Assembly: GCF_016862375.1 (NCBI RefSeq)
Contig: NZ_BOMV01000069.1
Location: 124,001 to 188,000 of the forward strand
Length of the DNA stretch: 64,000 nucleotides
Source of the DNA: Paractinoplanes rishiriensis
Lineage (GTDB): Bacteria; Actinomycetota; Actinomycetes; Mycobacteriales; Micromonosporaceae
Direction: 5' to 3'
Shown here: positions 18,843 through 27,158 of the stretch, one piece after another
How positions within the stretch are numbered: position 1 is the stretch's first letter
Layout of the letters: each line of letters opens with the position of its first letter
The notes under the pieces: generated by a model
What the model was told of the DNA's origin: nothing
The model's database searches: none
Seen by the model: the letters and a program-made list of their open reading frames with translations, nothing else
Made by a program: the position numbers and the translations under genes

Positions 18843-19151
18843 GATGATCTCCTTCGGTCGGCACTGACCAATGACCGCAGCGGCCGGCGGCACCGGCCCG
18901 TGGTCATGGGAGTCAGCTCAGCCTAAGCCGATGTGACTGGAGGTTCATCGGTTGTTCCTGTGGACAACCGCACAATCCTCGGAAACTTTGCTTGCAGACG
19001 ATCGATTCTTCACCGCTTGATGCACGTACGCGCAGCGCTGGCTTAACGGACAGGACAGGCCCGCCCGTTCGGCGACTTTCACAAAACGGACCAAACGTCT
19101 TAAGCTTCCGGTAACTGGTCTTTCCTCCCACTCCCGCATCAGGAGGCAGGA
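18843..19151. other. Divergent promoter region between pckG and the sigma factor gene
   Basis: A 309-base gap with lower GC than its surroundings, especially 18940-19110. It must hold the promoters of both divergent genes, and the pckG ribosome-binding site is at its edge. I see no convincing palindrome, riboswitch or small reading frame. Confidence 0.6.
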
Positions 19152-19931
19152 ATGACGATCACGGGCAGCGAATCGGACTCGGACACCAACCTGCTGGCCG
19201 CGGTCCGCGCCGGCGACACCGCGGCCTACGGCGTGCTGTACGAACGCCATCGCGCCGCGGCTCGGCAACTCGCCTTCGGCCTGGCCCGCGACCCCGCCGA
19301 CGCCGACGACCTGGTCGCCGAGACGTTCGCCAAGGTGTTCGCGTCACTGCGCGCCGGGCGCGGGCCACTGGTCGCCTTCCGCGCCTACCTGCACACGACC
19401 ATGCGGCACGTCTGCTACCACCGGGCCCGGCGCGATCGGCGGCTCGAATTCACCGACGACCTGACCAGGTACGACGAGGGCCAGCCGTTCACCGACCCGG
19501 CGCTGGACCGGCTGGAGCGCGCCTACGCCGCGGCCGCGTTCCGGCAACTGCCCGAACGATGGCGCGACGTGCTGTGGCAGACCGCGGTGGAGGGCAACAC
19601 GCCGGCCGAGGTGGCCGGGATGCTCGGGATGACGCCGAACGCGGTGGCCGTGCTCGCGCACCGGGCCCGGGAGGGACTGCGCAGTCTCTACCTACAGCAA
19701 CACGTGGCGGTGGCCGATCACCCGGAGTGCCGATGGGCCGGCGACCGGCTCGGCAGCCATCTGCGCGGTCGCCTGGCACCGCGCGACGACGCCCGGATGC
19801 GTTCCCACCTGGGCTGGTGCGGTGACTGCCGGAGCCGGTTCGCCGAGATCAGCGAGATCGACGGATTGCGTCACCGGCCGTATCGGCAGCGTCACCGGTT
19901 AAGACTCGCCAACGAAAACAGCGGTGCGTGA
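19152..19931 (+). CDS. ECF-type sigma factor with C-terminal zinc-finger tail
   Basis: A 259-residue RNA polymerase sigma factor. Region 2 is at about residues 12-95 (YGVLYERHRAAARQLAFGLA, then DADDLVAETFAKVF). Region 4 is at about 120-182, with the helix-turn-helix TPAEVAGMLGMTPNAVAVLAHRA. A tail of about 75 residues follows with Cys193 and His219-X3-Cys223-X2-Cys226, the pattern of zinc-binding anti-sigma (ZAS/zf-HC2) domains. So the regulator seems fused to its own sensor. An AGGAGGCAGGA site precedes the ATG. No separate anti-sigma gene is adjacent, since a GtrA gene follows. The target promoters cannot be deduced here. Confidence 0.9.
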   Translation: MTITGSESDSDTNLLAAVRAGDTAAYGVLYERHRAAARQLAFGLARDPADADDLVAETFAKVFASLRAGRGPLVAFRAYLHTTMRHVCYHRARRDRRLEFTDDLTRYDEGQPFTDPALDRLERAYAAAAFRQLPERWRDVLWQTAVEGNTPAEVAGMLGMTPNAVAVLAHRAREGLRSLYLQQHVAVADHPECRWAGDRLGSHLRGRLAPRDDARMRSHLGWCGDCRSRFAEISEIDGLRHRPYRQRHRLRLANENSGA

Positions 19932-19953
19932 CTGCCCCCGGTACTCTCGGAGC

Positions 19954-20505
19954 GTGCCCGAGATACCCGCCACGCAGCCGCACCGACTGCGCACCAAGTT
20001 TCGGGCGCTGCTCCGCGAGTTGAGCAAGTTCGGCACGGTCGGCGGCATCGCGTTCACCATCGACCTGGCCATCTTCAACGTGCTGCTCCAGTCGGACGTG
20101 GAGACCCTGGTCGCCAAGACGATCTCCACGGTGCTCGCGACCACCGTCGCGTTCACCGGCAATCGCTTTTGGACGTGGCGACACCGCGCCCACTCGCACA
20201 TGGCCCGGCAGTACACGATGTTCTTCGTGCTGAACGCGATCGGCCTCGGCATCGGCCTGTCCTGCCTCGCGATCAGCCACTACGGGCTCGGCCAGATCTG
20301 GCCGGCGTTCCAGACCCCGCTGGCCGACAACATCTCGGGCCAGTTGGTCGGCACCGCGGTGGGCACCCTGTTCCGGTTCTGGTCCTATCGCCGGTTCGTG
20401 TTCCGCGACACACCCGCACACGATCCGGTCAGCACGGGACAGCATCCCGAGCACCGCCCGACTAATGTGTCCACGCCGCCCTCCCCCGTACGTGACACGG
20501 CGTGA
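19954..20505 (+). CDS. GtrA-family membrane protein (first copy)
   Basis: A 183-residue protein with four membrane helices and the GtrA layout: LLRELSKFGTVGGIAFTIDLAIFN, NRFWTWRHR, ARQYTMFFVLNAIGLGIGL and VGTLFRFWSYRRFVFR. GtrA proteins are thought to help flip polyprenyl-phosphate-linked sugars across the membrane for decoration of cell-wall polymers. The GTG at 19954 was chosen because TACTCT ends 6 bases before it, giving a leaderless start just after the sigma gene. A second GtrA gene follows on the same strand. A partner glycosyltransferase is not seen nearby. Confidence 0.88.
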   Translation: MPEIPATQPHRLRTKFRALLRELSKFGTVGGIAFTIDLAIFNVLLQSDVETLVAKTISTVLATTVAFTGNRFWTWRHRAHSHMARQYTMFFVLNAIGLGIGLSCLAISHYGLGQIWPAFQTPLADNISGQLVGTAVGTLFRFWSYRRFVFRDTPAHDPVSTGQHPEHRPTNVSTPPSPVRDTA

Positions 20506-20536
20506 CCGTCGCCACATCTTCCCGTTAGGTAGCCAC

Positions 20537-21082
20537 ATGCCTTCAGCCAGTTCGCTGACGGATCGCCTGCGCCGTCTCGCCCCCGAAGCGATCGCGTTCG
20601 GGGTCATCGGCGCCGGTAACACCATGCTCTACATGGCGATCACCTGGGTGTGCCTGCCGATCGGCGCGGTCAAGGCGAGTGTCATCGCGACGCTGGTGAC
20701 CACCACACTGGCCTACTTCGCGAACCGCTACTGGACCTACCGGCACCACACCCGGACGGCACTGCGCCGGGAGTACACGCTGTTCTTCGGGTTCAACCTG
20801 GTCGGCATGGTCATCCAGTCCGGCACCATCGCGATCGGCAAGTACGGCTTCGGCCTCACCGAGGAGCACGACGAGCTGATGTTCCTCGGGGTCACGGCGC
20901 TCGGCGTGGCCATCGGCACGGTGTTCCGCTTCTGGGCGTACCGCACCTTCGTCTTTCTCAAGCCGCCGGTGGACGGACACGAGGCCGAACTGGCCGACCT
21001 GGACGCGGTGGCCGGCCTGGCCGAGCTGAGCACGGAGAACGAGCCGGGCAGCATCGCCAAGCTGGACGCGACCGCTACCTGA
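20537..21082 (+). CDS. GtrA-family membrane protein (second copy)
   Basis: A 181-residue paralogue of the preceding gene with the same four-helix GtrA plan: IAFGVIGAGNTMLYMAITWV, FANRYWTYRHHTRTALRREY and ALGVAIGTVFRFWAYRTFVF. The shared NRxWTWRH/NRYWTYRH and GTxFRFWxYRxFVF motifs show the duplication. It has an extra acidic cytoplasmic tail of about 40 residues. The ATG at 20537 has a weak purine-rich upstream region. From memory, a GtrA protein also precedes the PH-domain/birA/accD5 block of mycobacteria (Rv3277), so this copy may be the ancestral one. Confidence 0.88.
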   Translation: MPSASSLTDRLRRLAPEAIAFGVIGAGNTMLYMAITWVCLPIGAVKASVIATLVTTTLAYFANRYWTYRHHTRTALRREYTLFFGFNLVGMVIQSGTIAIGKYGFGLTEEHDELMFLGVTALGVAIGTVFRFWAYRTFVFLKPPVDGHEAELADLDAVAGLAELSTENEPGSIAKLDATAT

Positions 21083-21092
21083 CTGAGCGGGG

Positions 21093-21650
21093 TCAGCGGC
21101 GGAAGATCCGCCGGCGGGCCGGCGGCGCCTCCTCCACTTCCTCTTCCTCGTCCTCGGGGTGGCGCACGCGGTCCTGCTCGATCAGCTCGTAGAGCACGGT
21201 CTGCACCTGCTGCGCGTCCGGCACCGCGGCCAGCACCGCGGCCTGGTCGCCGATCGAGTCGACGGTCAGCGTCCCGGAGCCGAACAGACGGTCCACGAAC
21301 GACTGTGTCACCACGTGGTCGTTGATCCGGTTGAGCGGCAGGTCGCGGCGCTCGCGGGCGATCACACCGTCCTGGAGCAGGACCCGCTCGTCGGTCAGCA
21401 CGTAGTGGGTGCACCGCCAGATCACCAGCGGGCTGATCCCGTACCGGATCCCGTGGTAGAGCATGATCGCCGAGACCACGCCGAAGCCCAGGAAGCCGCC
21501 GCTGTTCTGCGGCAACATCACCCAGGTCAGGGTCATCACGGCCAGGGCCAGCACCACGACCAGGGCCGGGCGCACCGCCGTCTTCCAATGCGGGTGCAGG
21601 TGGAGGACGACCTCTTCCTCTTCGGTCAACACCTCGTCCGGGAACGCCAC
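21093..21650 (-). CDS. PH-domain (bPH_2) membrane protein
   Basis: A 185-residue protein with two membrane helices (about residues 30-75, PALVVVLALAVMTLTWVMLP then FLGFGVVSAIMLYHGIRYG). A bacterial PH domain follows, with YVLTDERVLLQDGVIARERR, DLPLNRINDHVVTQSFVDRL and FGSGTLTVDSIGDQ, all characteristic of PF03703. A very acidic stretch and a basic Arg-rich end finish it. The function is unknown. The GTG at 21650 has TACGCT 6 bases before it, inside the end of birA, and lies 4 bases after the birA stop. Such a protein next to birA is also known in mycobacteria (Rv3278c, from memory). Confidence 0.88.
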   Translation of the reverse strand: MAFPDEVLTEEEEVVLHLHPHWKTAVRPALVVVLALAVMTLTWVMLPQNSGGFLGFGVVSAIMLYHGIRYGISPLVIWRCTHYVLTDERVLLQDGVIARERRDLPLNRINDHVVTQSFVDRLFGSGTLTVDSIGDQAAVLAAVPDAQQVQTVLYELIEQDRVRHPEDEEEEVEEAPPARRRIFRR

Positions 21651-21654
21651 AGCG

Positions 21655-22509
21655 TCAGCGTACGTGCAGCACGTCACCGGCCGAGACGCGATGGTCGGTG
21701 CCGTCAGCCGTACGGATCACCAACTGACCGCCGTCGTCCACCGCGGTCGCGTCGCCGGCCAGTTCGCCGCCGCCCGGCAGCAGCACCCGGACCTGGCGGC
21801 CCACCGTGTCCGACCCGCGCCGGTACGCCGCCAGCAGGCCGGACAACTCGGCGTCGCCGTCCGCCTCGCGCCAGCCCGCGTACCAGCCGGCCATCCCGCG
21901 CAGCAGCGCGCGCAGCAGCGGGTCGCGGTCGGTAGCGGCGGCGCCGGCCAGCCGGAGCGACGTCGGCGGCAGACCGGTGGTCGCGGGCAGTTCCTCGGAC
22001 CGGGTGGTGACGTTCAGTCCGATCCCGACGATCACCGCGTCGCCGCTCACCTCGGCCAGGATGCCGGCGCATTTGCCGCCGCCGACCACCAGGTCGTTCG
22101 GCCACTTCAGGGCGGCCTCGACCTCGGCCACCCGGTGCACCGCCTCGAGCAGCGCGACCCCGGCCAGCAGCGGCAGCCAGCTGAACGCTCCCGGAGCGAC
22201 GGCCGGCCAGCCGCGGTCCGGGCGGGCCTCGCCGGGGCGCAGCAGGATGCTCAGGGTGAGGCCGGCGCGCGGCGGCGAGACCCACTGCCGGTCGCGGCGG
22301 CCCCGGCCGGCGGCCTGCTGCTCGGCCACCACGACGAGGCCCTCGGGCGCACCGGTCGCGGCGGCCGTGGCGACGTCGGCGTTGGTGGAACCGGTCTCGG
22401 CGCGGACGTCGATCCGGGTCCAGAGACCGCCGGGGGTGAGCAGGGCGCGGTCGAGGGCCCGCGCGGAGAGCGGCGGACGGTCCAGATCGGTGTACGGCGA
22501 CGCGGGCAC
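21655..22509 (-). CDS. birA: Biotin--[acetyl-CoA-carboxylase] ligase
   Basis: BirA attaches biotin to the carrier lysine of acyl-CoA carboxylases, here surely including the biotin domain of the carboxylase alpha subunit at 36959-38710. The 284-residue protein has no N-terminal DNA-binding helix-turn-helix, so it is a ligase-only type without repressor function. The motifs are AETGSTNADVATAAATGA, QAAGRGRRDRQWVSPP (the biotinoyl-AMP loop GRGRR), LKWPNDLVVGGGKCAGILAE and VVGIGLNV-like IVGIGLNVTT. The GTG at 22509 has TAGGCT 6 bases upstream, indicating a leaderless mRNA. Confidence 0.95.
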   Translation of the reverse strand: MPASPYTDLDRPPLSARALDRALLTPGGLWTRIDVRAETGSTNADVATAAATGAPEGLVVVAEQQAAGRGRRDRQWVSPPRAGLTLSILLRPGEARPDRGWPAVAPGAFSWLPLLAGVALLEAVHRVAEVEAALKWPNDLVVGGGKCAGILAEVSGDAVIVGIGLNVTTRSEELPATTGLPPTSLRLAGAAATDRDPLLRALLRGMAGWYAGWREADGDAELSGLLAAYRRGSDTVGRQVRVLLPGGGELAGDATAVDDGGQLVIRTADGTDHRVSAGDVLHVR

Positions 22510-22515
22510 CGGTCG

Positions 22516-22521
22516 AGCCTA
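22516..22521 (-). promoter_or_regulatory. Predicted -10 element of leaderless birA
   Basis: On the minus strand TAGGCT precedes the birA GTG with a 6-base spacer. Confidence 0.5.
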
Positions 22522-22532
22522 GTGCTAGCTGG

Positions 22533-23687
22533 TCAGTGCGGCGGGTCGGCGGCGTGCCGGCTGACGTACACCGTGCGGTTCTCGGCCGGGGGATCCGGCT
22601 GCGGGCGCGGGCGGGGCCGGCGACGCGGTTCGTGCTCGGCCTTCTCGTTCCGGCTCGACCAGGAACGCGGCAGCCGGATCCGGCTCGGCCGCTCCTCGTC
22701 GCCGGCCGACCAGACCGGTACCACCTCGGTGGGTTCGCTGGCCACCGGGACCAGGTCGAACCCGGTGGCCGGCTCGTAGGCCGGCACGGCCGGGAGACGC
22801 TCGACAGGCAGCGGCCAGCCGTAGCCCTTGGCCGACGGTTCCGGGTCACCGCCGAGGTCGACCGGGATGGGCGTCCAGTACTCGCCGGGGCGCGGTTCCT
22901 CGGACGGCGACTGGTATTCGGGGCGCACCCAGCCGTCGATGCGGTCGCCGTAGCGGTCCGGGTGGCGGACGGGTTCGGCGGGCTCGTCCGGCAGTTCCTC
23001 GTGCACCAGGGCCTGCTCGTGCACCAGCGTCTGGAGGTCCTCGCGGGCGATGACCTTCTGCTCCTCGTGCGCAAAGATCGCCTGCTCGTCCTGCCCAGCG
23101 GCAGCGGCGTCCGTCCCGAAGCCGTCGTCGTCACGCTCGGGACCTTCGTCCTCGCGCCCGAGAACTTCATCGCGGTCGCGCGTGAAGTTCTCGTCGTCGG
23201 CGACGAGAACCTCCGGCGCCGCGGCCTCCGGCAGGCCGTCTTCGTCCGCTTCGGCGAAGCCGATCGAGGCGAGCCCGCCCCGCTCGTCATCCGCCCCCAG
23301 GCCGAGCGCGGCCAGACTCCCCCGCTCGTCCTCGTCCGCGTCTTCCGGATGGAGCGAGTGACTCCCCGCCGAGACCAGCGCCCGCCGACGCCCGCGCCGC
23401 CCGCGCCGTCGAGGCGCCTCCTCGACAATCGGCACAAATTCGCCCGAACCCGGCTCACCCGAAACCGGCTCGTCCACCACCGGCACCGCGTCCGCCGCAT
23501 CGGGCCCGAGCACCGGCTCGACCGGCCCCGCCAGCGCGGCCCGCCGCCGCGGTGCGTCGATGGCCCGCCGCTGGCGCCGTCCGGCCCGCCGTTCGCCCCC
23601 GCCGAACAGCACCGAGCGGAAGCTGATCAATGTGGCGAGGCCACCGGCGATGAGGGCGAGCCCGGCCGCGGTCATCCAGTTCGTCAC
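22533..23687 (-). CDS. Single-TM acidic low-complexity protein
   Basis: A protein of about 384 residues with one N-terminal membrane helix (TAAGLALIAGGLATLISF), a basic patch (ERRAGRRQRR) and then a long acidic, disordered-looking cytoplasmic or external region. This region is rich in Glu, Asp and Arg-Arg pairs, with short repeats such as EDLQTLVHEQALVHEE. No enzyme domain is recognised, so the function is unknown. The start is uncertain: the GTG at 23687 puts the helix at the N-terminus, while the GTG at 23726 would place the start codon inside the 23712-23728 palindrome. It is divergent from the carboxylase beta gene. Confidence 0.7.
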   Translation of the reverse strand: MTNWMTAAGLALIAGGLATLISFRSVLFGGGERRAGRRQRRAIDAPRRRAALAGPVEPVLGPDAADAVPVVDEPVSGEPGSGEFVPIVEEAPRRRGRRGRRRALVSAGSHSLHPEDADEDERGSLAALGLGADDERGGLASIGFAEADEDGLPEAAAPEVLVADDENFTRDRDEVLGREDEGPERDDDGFGTDAAAAGQDEQAIFAHEEQKVIAREDLQTLVHEQALVHEELPDEPAEPVRHPDRYGDRIDGWVRPEYQSPSEEPRPGEYWTPIPVDLGGDPEPSAKGYGWPLPVERLPAVPAYEPATGFDLVPVASEPTEVVPVWSAGDEERPSRIRLPRSWSSRNEKAEHEPRRRPRPRPQPDPPAENRTVYVSRHAADPPH

Positions 23688-23711
23688 GCTCGGAGTAACG
23701 AATGGGGCATT

Positions 23712-23728
23712 GGGTGCGAAACGCACCC
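23712..23728. promoter_or_regulatory. Perfect 7-bp inverted repeat, candidate operator
   Basis: GGGTGCG, AAA, CGCACCC lies in the gap between the divergent acidic-protein and carboxylase beta genes, 27 bases upstream of the TACGAT hexamer proposed below. Its position suits an operator for the carboxylase promoter. The bound protein is unknown. Confidence 0.45.
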
Positions 23729-23754
23729 GTAGCGACGCCGGATCGGTACCGGAT

Positions 23755-23760
23755 TACGAT
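23755..23760 (+). promoter_or_regulatory. Predicted -10 element of the carboxylase beta gene
   Basis: TACGAT about 45 bases before the GTG at 23805 leaves room for a leader with a GAGGA site, unlike the leaderless genes around it. The -35 is not clear. Confidence 0.4.
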
Positions 23761-23804
23761 CACAAAGTTAGCGAGAGTTAAGGCGACGAGGATTGGTGGA
23801 TCCC

Positions 23805-25379
23805 GTGACGACTCAGCAGGACGCGGTCCAGGCCGACATCCACACCACCGCCGGCAAGCTTGCCGACCTCGAGCAGCGCACCGACGAGGCGGTACACGCC
23901 GGTTCCGCCCGGGCCGTCGAGAAGCAGCACGCCCGCGGCAAGAAGACCGCCCGCGAACGGATCGACCTGCTGCTCGACGACGACTCGTTCGTCGAACTGG
24001 ACGGGCTGGCCCGGCACCGGTCGACCGCCTTCGGCATGGACGCCAACCGCCCGTACGGCGACGGCGTGGTGACCGGCTACGGCACCGTCGACGGCCGGCA
24101 GGTGTGCGTCTTCTCGCAGGACTTCACGGTATTCGGCGGCTCCCTCGGCGAGGTCTTCGGCGAAAAGATCGTCAAGGTCCTCGACCTGGCCATGAAGATC
24201 GGCTGCCCGATCATCGGCATCAACGACTCCGGCGGCGCTCGCATCCAGGAGGGCGTGGTGGCGCTCGGCCTGTACGCCGACATCTTCTTCCGCAACGTGC
24301 GGGCCAGCGGCGTCATCCCGCAGATCTCGCTGATCATGGGCCCGTGCGCGGGCGGCGCCGTGTACTCGCCGGCGATCACCGACTTCACCGTGATGGTCGA
24401 CCAGACCTCGCACATGTTCATCACCGGCCCCGACGTGATCAAGACGGTGACCGGCGAGGAGGTCGGCTTCGAGGAGTTGGGCGGGGCCCGCACCCACAAC
24501 TCCCGCAGCGGCAACGCGCACTATCTGGCCAGTGACGAGGAGGACGCGATCGACTATGTGCGCGCTCTCCTCTCGTACCTCCCCAGCAATAACCTGGACG
24601 AACCGACCACCTATGACGTTCCCGCCCACCTCGACCCCGGCGAAGCTGATCGTGCTCTGGACGCGCTGATCCCGGACTCGGCCAATCAGCCCTACGACAT
24701 CAAGAAGGTCGTCGAGACGGTGGTCGACGACTTCCTCGAGGTGCAGCCGCTCTACGCGCAGAACATCGTGGTCGGCTTCGGGCGCGTCGAGGGCCGCCCG
24801 GTCGGCGTGGTCGCCAACCAGCCGATGCACTTCGCCGGCACGCTCGACATCGCGGCCAGCGAGAAAGCGGCCCGGTTCGTGCGCACCTGCGACGCGTTCA
24901 ACATCCCGGTGGTGACGTTCGTCGACGTGCCCGGCTTCCTGCCGGGCACGTCGCAGGAGTGGGACGGCATCATCCGGCGGGGTGCCAAGCTGATTTACGC
25001 GTACGCCGAAGCGACCGTCCCCAAGGTCACCGTCATCACGCGTAAGGCGTACGGCGGCGCGTACGACGTCATGGGTTCGAAGCATCTCGGCGCCGACCTC
25101 AACTTCGCCTGGCCCACCGCCCAGATCGCGGTGATGGGCGCCCAGGGCGCGGTCAACATCCTCTACCGCGGCGAGATCGGCACCGCCGAGCGACGGGCCG
25201 AACTCATTCAGGAATACGAGGACACGCTGGCCAACCCCTATATCGCGGCCGAACGCGGTTACGTCGACGCCGTCATCCGCCCGTCCGAGACCCGCGGGCA
25301 GATCGTCCGGGCGCTGCGCACGCTACGCACCAAACGCGAGACGCTGCCGCCCAAGAAGCACGGCAACATCCCGCTCTAA
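23805..25379 (+). CDS. accD5: Acyl-CoA carboxylase beta (carboxyltransferase) subunit
   Basis: The 524-residue carboxyltransferase subunit moves CO2 from biotin to acetyl- or propionyl-CoA, giving malonyl- or methylmalonyl-CoA. Family features are [35 protein letters not shown], the oxyanion glycines [14 protein letters not shown] and [18 protein letters not shown] in the N-domain, and [24 protein letters not shown] and [21 protein letters not shown] in the C-domain. It resembles the propionyl-CoA type (AccD5/PccB). Possible starts are TTG 23793, GTG 23796 and GTG 23805; the last best matches family N-termini. It works with the alpha subunit at 36959 and the epsilon subunit at 30627. Its stop overlaps that of the convergent M50 gene. 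Confidence 0.95.
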   Translation: MTTQQDAVQADIHTTAGKLADLEQRTDEAVHAGSARAVEKQHARGKKTARERIDLLLDDDSFVELDGLARHRSTAFGMDANRPYGDGVVTGYGTVDGRQVCVFSQDFTVFGGSLGEVFGEKIVKVLDLAMKIGCPIIGINDSGGARIQEGVVALGLYADIFFRNVRASGVIPQISLIMGPCAGGAVYSPAITDFTVMVDQTSHMFITGPDVIKTVTGEEVGFEELGGARTHNSRSGNAHYLASDEEDAIDYVRALLSYLPSNNLDEPTTYDVPAHLDPGEADRALDALIPDSANQPYDIKKVVETVVDDFLEVQPLYAQNIVVGFGRVEGRPVGVVANQPMHFAGTLDIAASEKAARFVRTCDAFNIPVVTFVDVPGFLPGTSQEWDGIIRRGAKLIYAYAEATVPKVTVITRKAYGGAYDVMGSKHLGADLNFAWPTAQIAVMGAQGAVNILYRGEIGTAERRAELIQEYEDTLANPYIAAERGYVDAVIRPSETRGQIVRALRTLRTKRETLPPKKHGNIPL

Positions 25380-26035
25380 GGCTGGTTCCGCAGCAGCAGG
25401 ACGCCGCCGAACACCAGCGCGGCCAACGACCCCAGCCAGAACAGTGCGACGAAGAACGCGCTGGACAGGTGGGTCTTGGCGGCGAGCTGCCCGGTGTCCG
25501 GCTCGCCGCCGGCCTGCCAGTTGAAATAGAGCTCCGGGATCTGGCGCGCCCCGCCCATCAGCAGGAACCACACCCAGATGTAGGCGAAGACCAGCTGCAC
25601 CTGCTCGTTGGCTCGCATCGCCACGGTCCAGATCAGCAGCCCGGTCAACGGCACCACGAACAGGCCGAACACGTTGCGCACCATGATCAGCAACAACGCC
25701 ATGAGGACCAGCGTCAGGAGCAGGATGGTGCGCGGCGCGACGCCGTGCACCAGCATCCACGCGCCCGCCAGCCCGAAGATCGACGGTCCCAGGTAACCGG
25801 CCAGGCCCATCGCGAGCGTCTGCAGCACCGTCGCTTCGGTGTTGCGGAAGACCACGCTGCCGGCGCCGCCCCGGTCCACCCGGACCTTCTTGATCAGCAG
25901 TCCGGTCAGCCGGCCGAACATCGCGTGGCCACCCTCGTGCGCGATGGTGATGGCGTGCGTCGTGAACCGCCACAGCGGCACGGCGGCCACGAAGGCGACC
26001 ACCCCTGTGGTCCAGGCGATACCGGGATCCGCCAT
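25376..26035 (-). CDS. M50-type membrane metalloprotease (first copy)
   Basis: A 219-residue polytopic protein with about six helices. The zinc motif is [11 protein letters not shown] in the N-terminal half (HExxH with Gly-Gly). A later NxxPxxD-type second motif is not obvious, but [16 protein letters not shown] is the typical glycine-rich helix of the M50B family. Members of this group resemble SpoIVFB and S2P and cut within membranes, and the substrate here is unknown. TACGTT ends 6 bases before the ATG. The next gene upstream is a paralogue. The pair separates the carboxylase beta subunit from its usual neighbours. Confidence 0.85.
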   Translation of the reverse strand: MADPGIAWTTGVVAFVAAVPLWRFTTHAITIAHEGGHAMFGRLTGLLIKKVRVDRGGAGSVVFRNTEATVLQTLAMGLAGYLGPSIFGLAGAWMLVHGVAPRTILLLTLVLMALLLIMVRNVFGLFVVPLTGLLIWTVAMRANEQVQLVFAYIWVWFLLMGGARQIPELYFNWQAGGEPDTGQLAAKTHLSSAFFVALFWLGSLAALVFGGVLLLRNQP

Positions 26036-26097
26036 CGCCGCAACGTATCGACGTCGCTAAGCGGTGGCTGTCACCCTGCGGACTGACTCGCGGTCGG

Positions 26098-26829
26098 CTA
26101 AGCGGCGGCCGGCAGCCATTGCCCGGCCAGCAGGAAGGCGCCGACCACCAGCGCCGCCACATTGACCAGCAGGAAAAAGCCAACCCAAAACAGCGCGGGT
26201 ACGTGGGTGACGTGCGCCAACTGGTCGGCGTCCGACTCGGGCATCCGGCCGCGGCTGCGCAGACTCTGCAACTCGAAGACCGGCCGCACACCACCGAAAA
26301 GCAAAAACCAGACGCCCGCGTACGCGAAAGCCGCCTGCACCTCGGGCGACGCGTACCAGGAAACGGCGACCACGATCGCACCGGTCACCAGCAGCGACAC
26401 CACGCCGAACAGGTTCCGGATGTTGATCAGCATCACCAGCAGCAGCACCGCGGCCAGCCAGAGCAACAGGGTGATCCGGTTGCCGCCGAGCAGCCAGGCG
26501 CCGAGCACACCCACCAGCGAAGGTGCGATATAGCCGCCGAGCAGGGTGAACATCATCCCCGGCCCGGTCGGTCGCCCGGACGAGAGGGTGAGGCCCGAGG
26601 TGTCGAACTCGAGCCGGATGCCGCGCAACCGGCGCCCGGTGAGCAGGGCCGCAAGCGCGTGACCGCCCTCGTGCGCGATGGTCACGGCGTTGCGGGCGAC
26701 CCGCCACACCGGACGGAACGCCACGGCCACGAGCCCGGCCAGCGCGGTGAGCAACACGAGCAGCCCTGGCGGATCCGGTTGGGCGCCGAGCAGCTTGTCC
26801 CAGAGGTCAGTCACACCGTCGATCGACAC
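26098..26829 (-). CDS. M50-type membrane metalloprotease (second copy)
   Basis: A 243-residue paralogue of the previous gene. The zinc motif is [50 protein letters not shown] block follows in the same place as [17 protein letters not shown] in its neighbour. About six membrane helices are predicted. The GTG at 26829 is preceded by TACAGT with a 7-base spacer, predicting its own leaderless transcript, although the two genes lie only 62 bases apart. The target is unknown. A nearby anti-sigma factor would be a natural substrate, but none is visible. Confidence 0.85.
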   Translation of the reverse strand: MSIDGVTDLWDKLLGAQPDPPGLLVLLTALAGLVAVAFRPVWRVARNAVTIAHEGGHALAALLTGRRLRGIRLEFDTSGLTLSSGRPTGPGMMFTLLGGYIAPSLVGVLGAWLLGGNRITLLLWLAAVLLLVMLINIRNLFGVVSLLVTGAIVVAVSWYASPEVQAAFAYAGVWFLLFGGVRPVFELQSLRSRGRMPESDADQLAHVTHVPALFWVGFFLLVNVAALVVGAFLLAGQWLPAAA

Positions 26830-26852
26830 GACCGGGACTGTAGCCGATCACG

Positions 26853-27092
26853 CTAGGCGCGGCGGCGGACGACCGCTGCTTCGGCGGACCGTTGCCGCAC
26901 CGGAACCGGAGTCCGCTGGGAGTTCATGAGCATGCGGGCGGCGACCACACCGCCACCGAGCACCAGAAGTCCGGCGAGGATGAGCAGCATCGTGACGACG
27001 CCGGCCGCAGCGACCAGGATCGCCACATCGGCAATCGCCACCAGCATCCAGAGTGCGATCGTGGGCTTCTTGCCGTGTCGTCGGCAGTTCAT
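26853..27092 (-). CDS. Small two-TM membrane protein
   Basis: A 79-residue protein with a basic, His/Cys-containing N-terminus (MNCRRHGKKPTIALW), two adjacent hydrophobic helices (about residues 14-52) and an Arg/Val tail (TPVPVRQRSAEAAVVRRRA). The family is not recognised. The GGAGGT site 6 bases before the ATG is among the best ribosome-binding sites in this region, which supports a real gene. It lies between the M50 pair and the giant kinase on the same strand, 66 bases after the kinase stop. Confidence 0.7.
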   Translation of the reverse strand: MNCRRHGKKPTIALWMLVAIADVAILVAAAGVVTMLLILAGLLVLGGGVVAARMLMNSQRTPVPVRQRSAEAAVVRRRA

Positions 27093-27158
27093 GACTGCAC
27101 CTCCATCCGTGATGAAGGGGTCATACCCAGTTATCGAGGATCACGCACATCCGGTGCC

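Noticed and set aside
21463-23732. Long plus-strand frames over birA and the acidic protein gene
   Set aside because: They are antisense to birA, which has all catalytic motifs, and they lack any recognisable domain.
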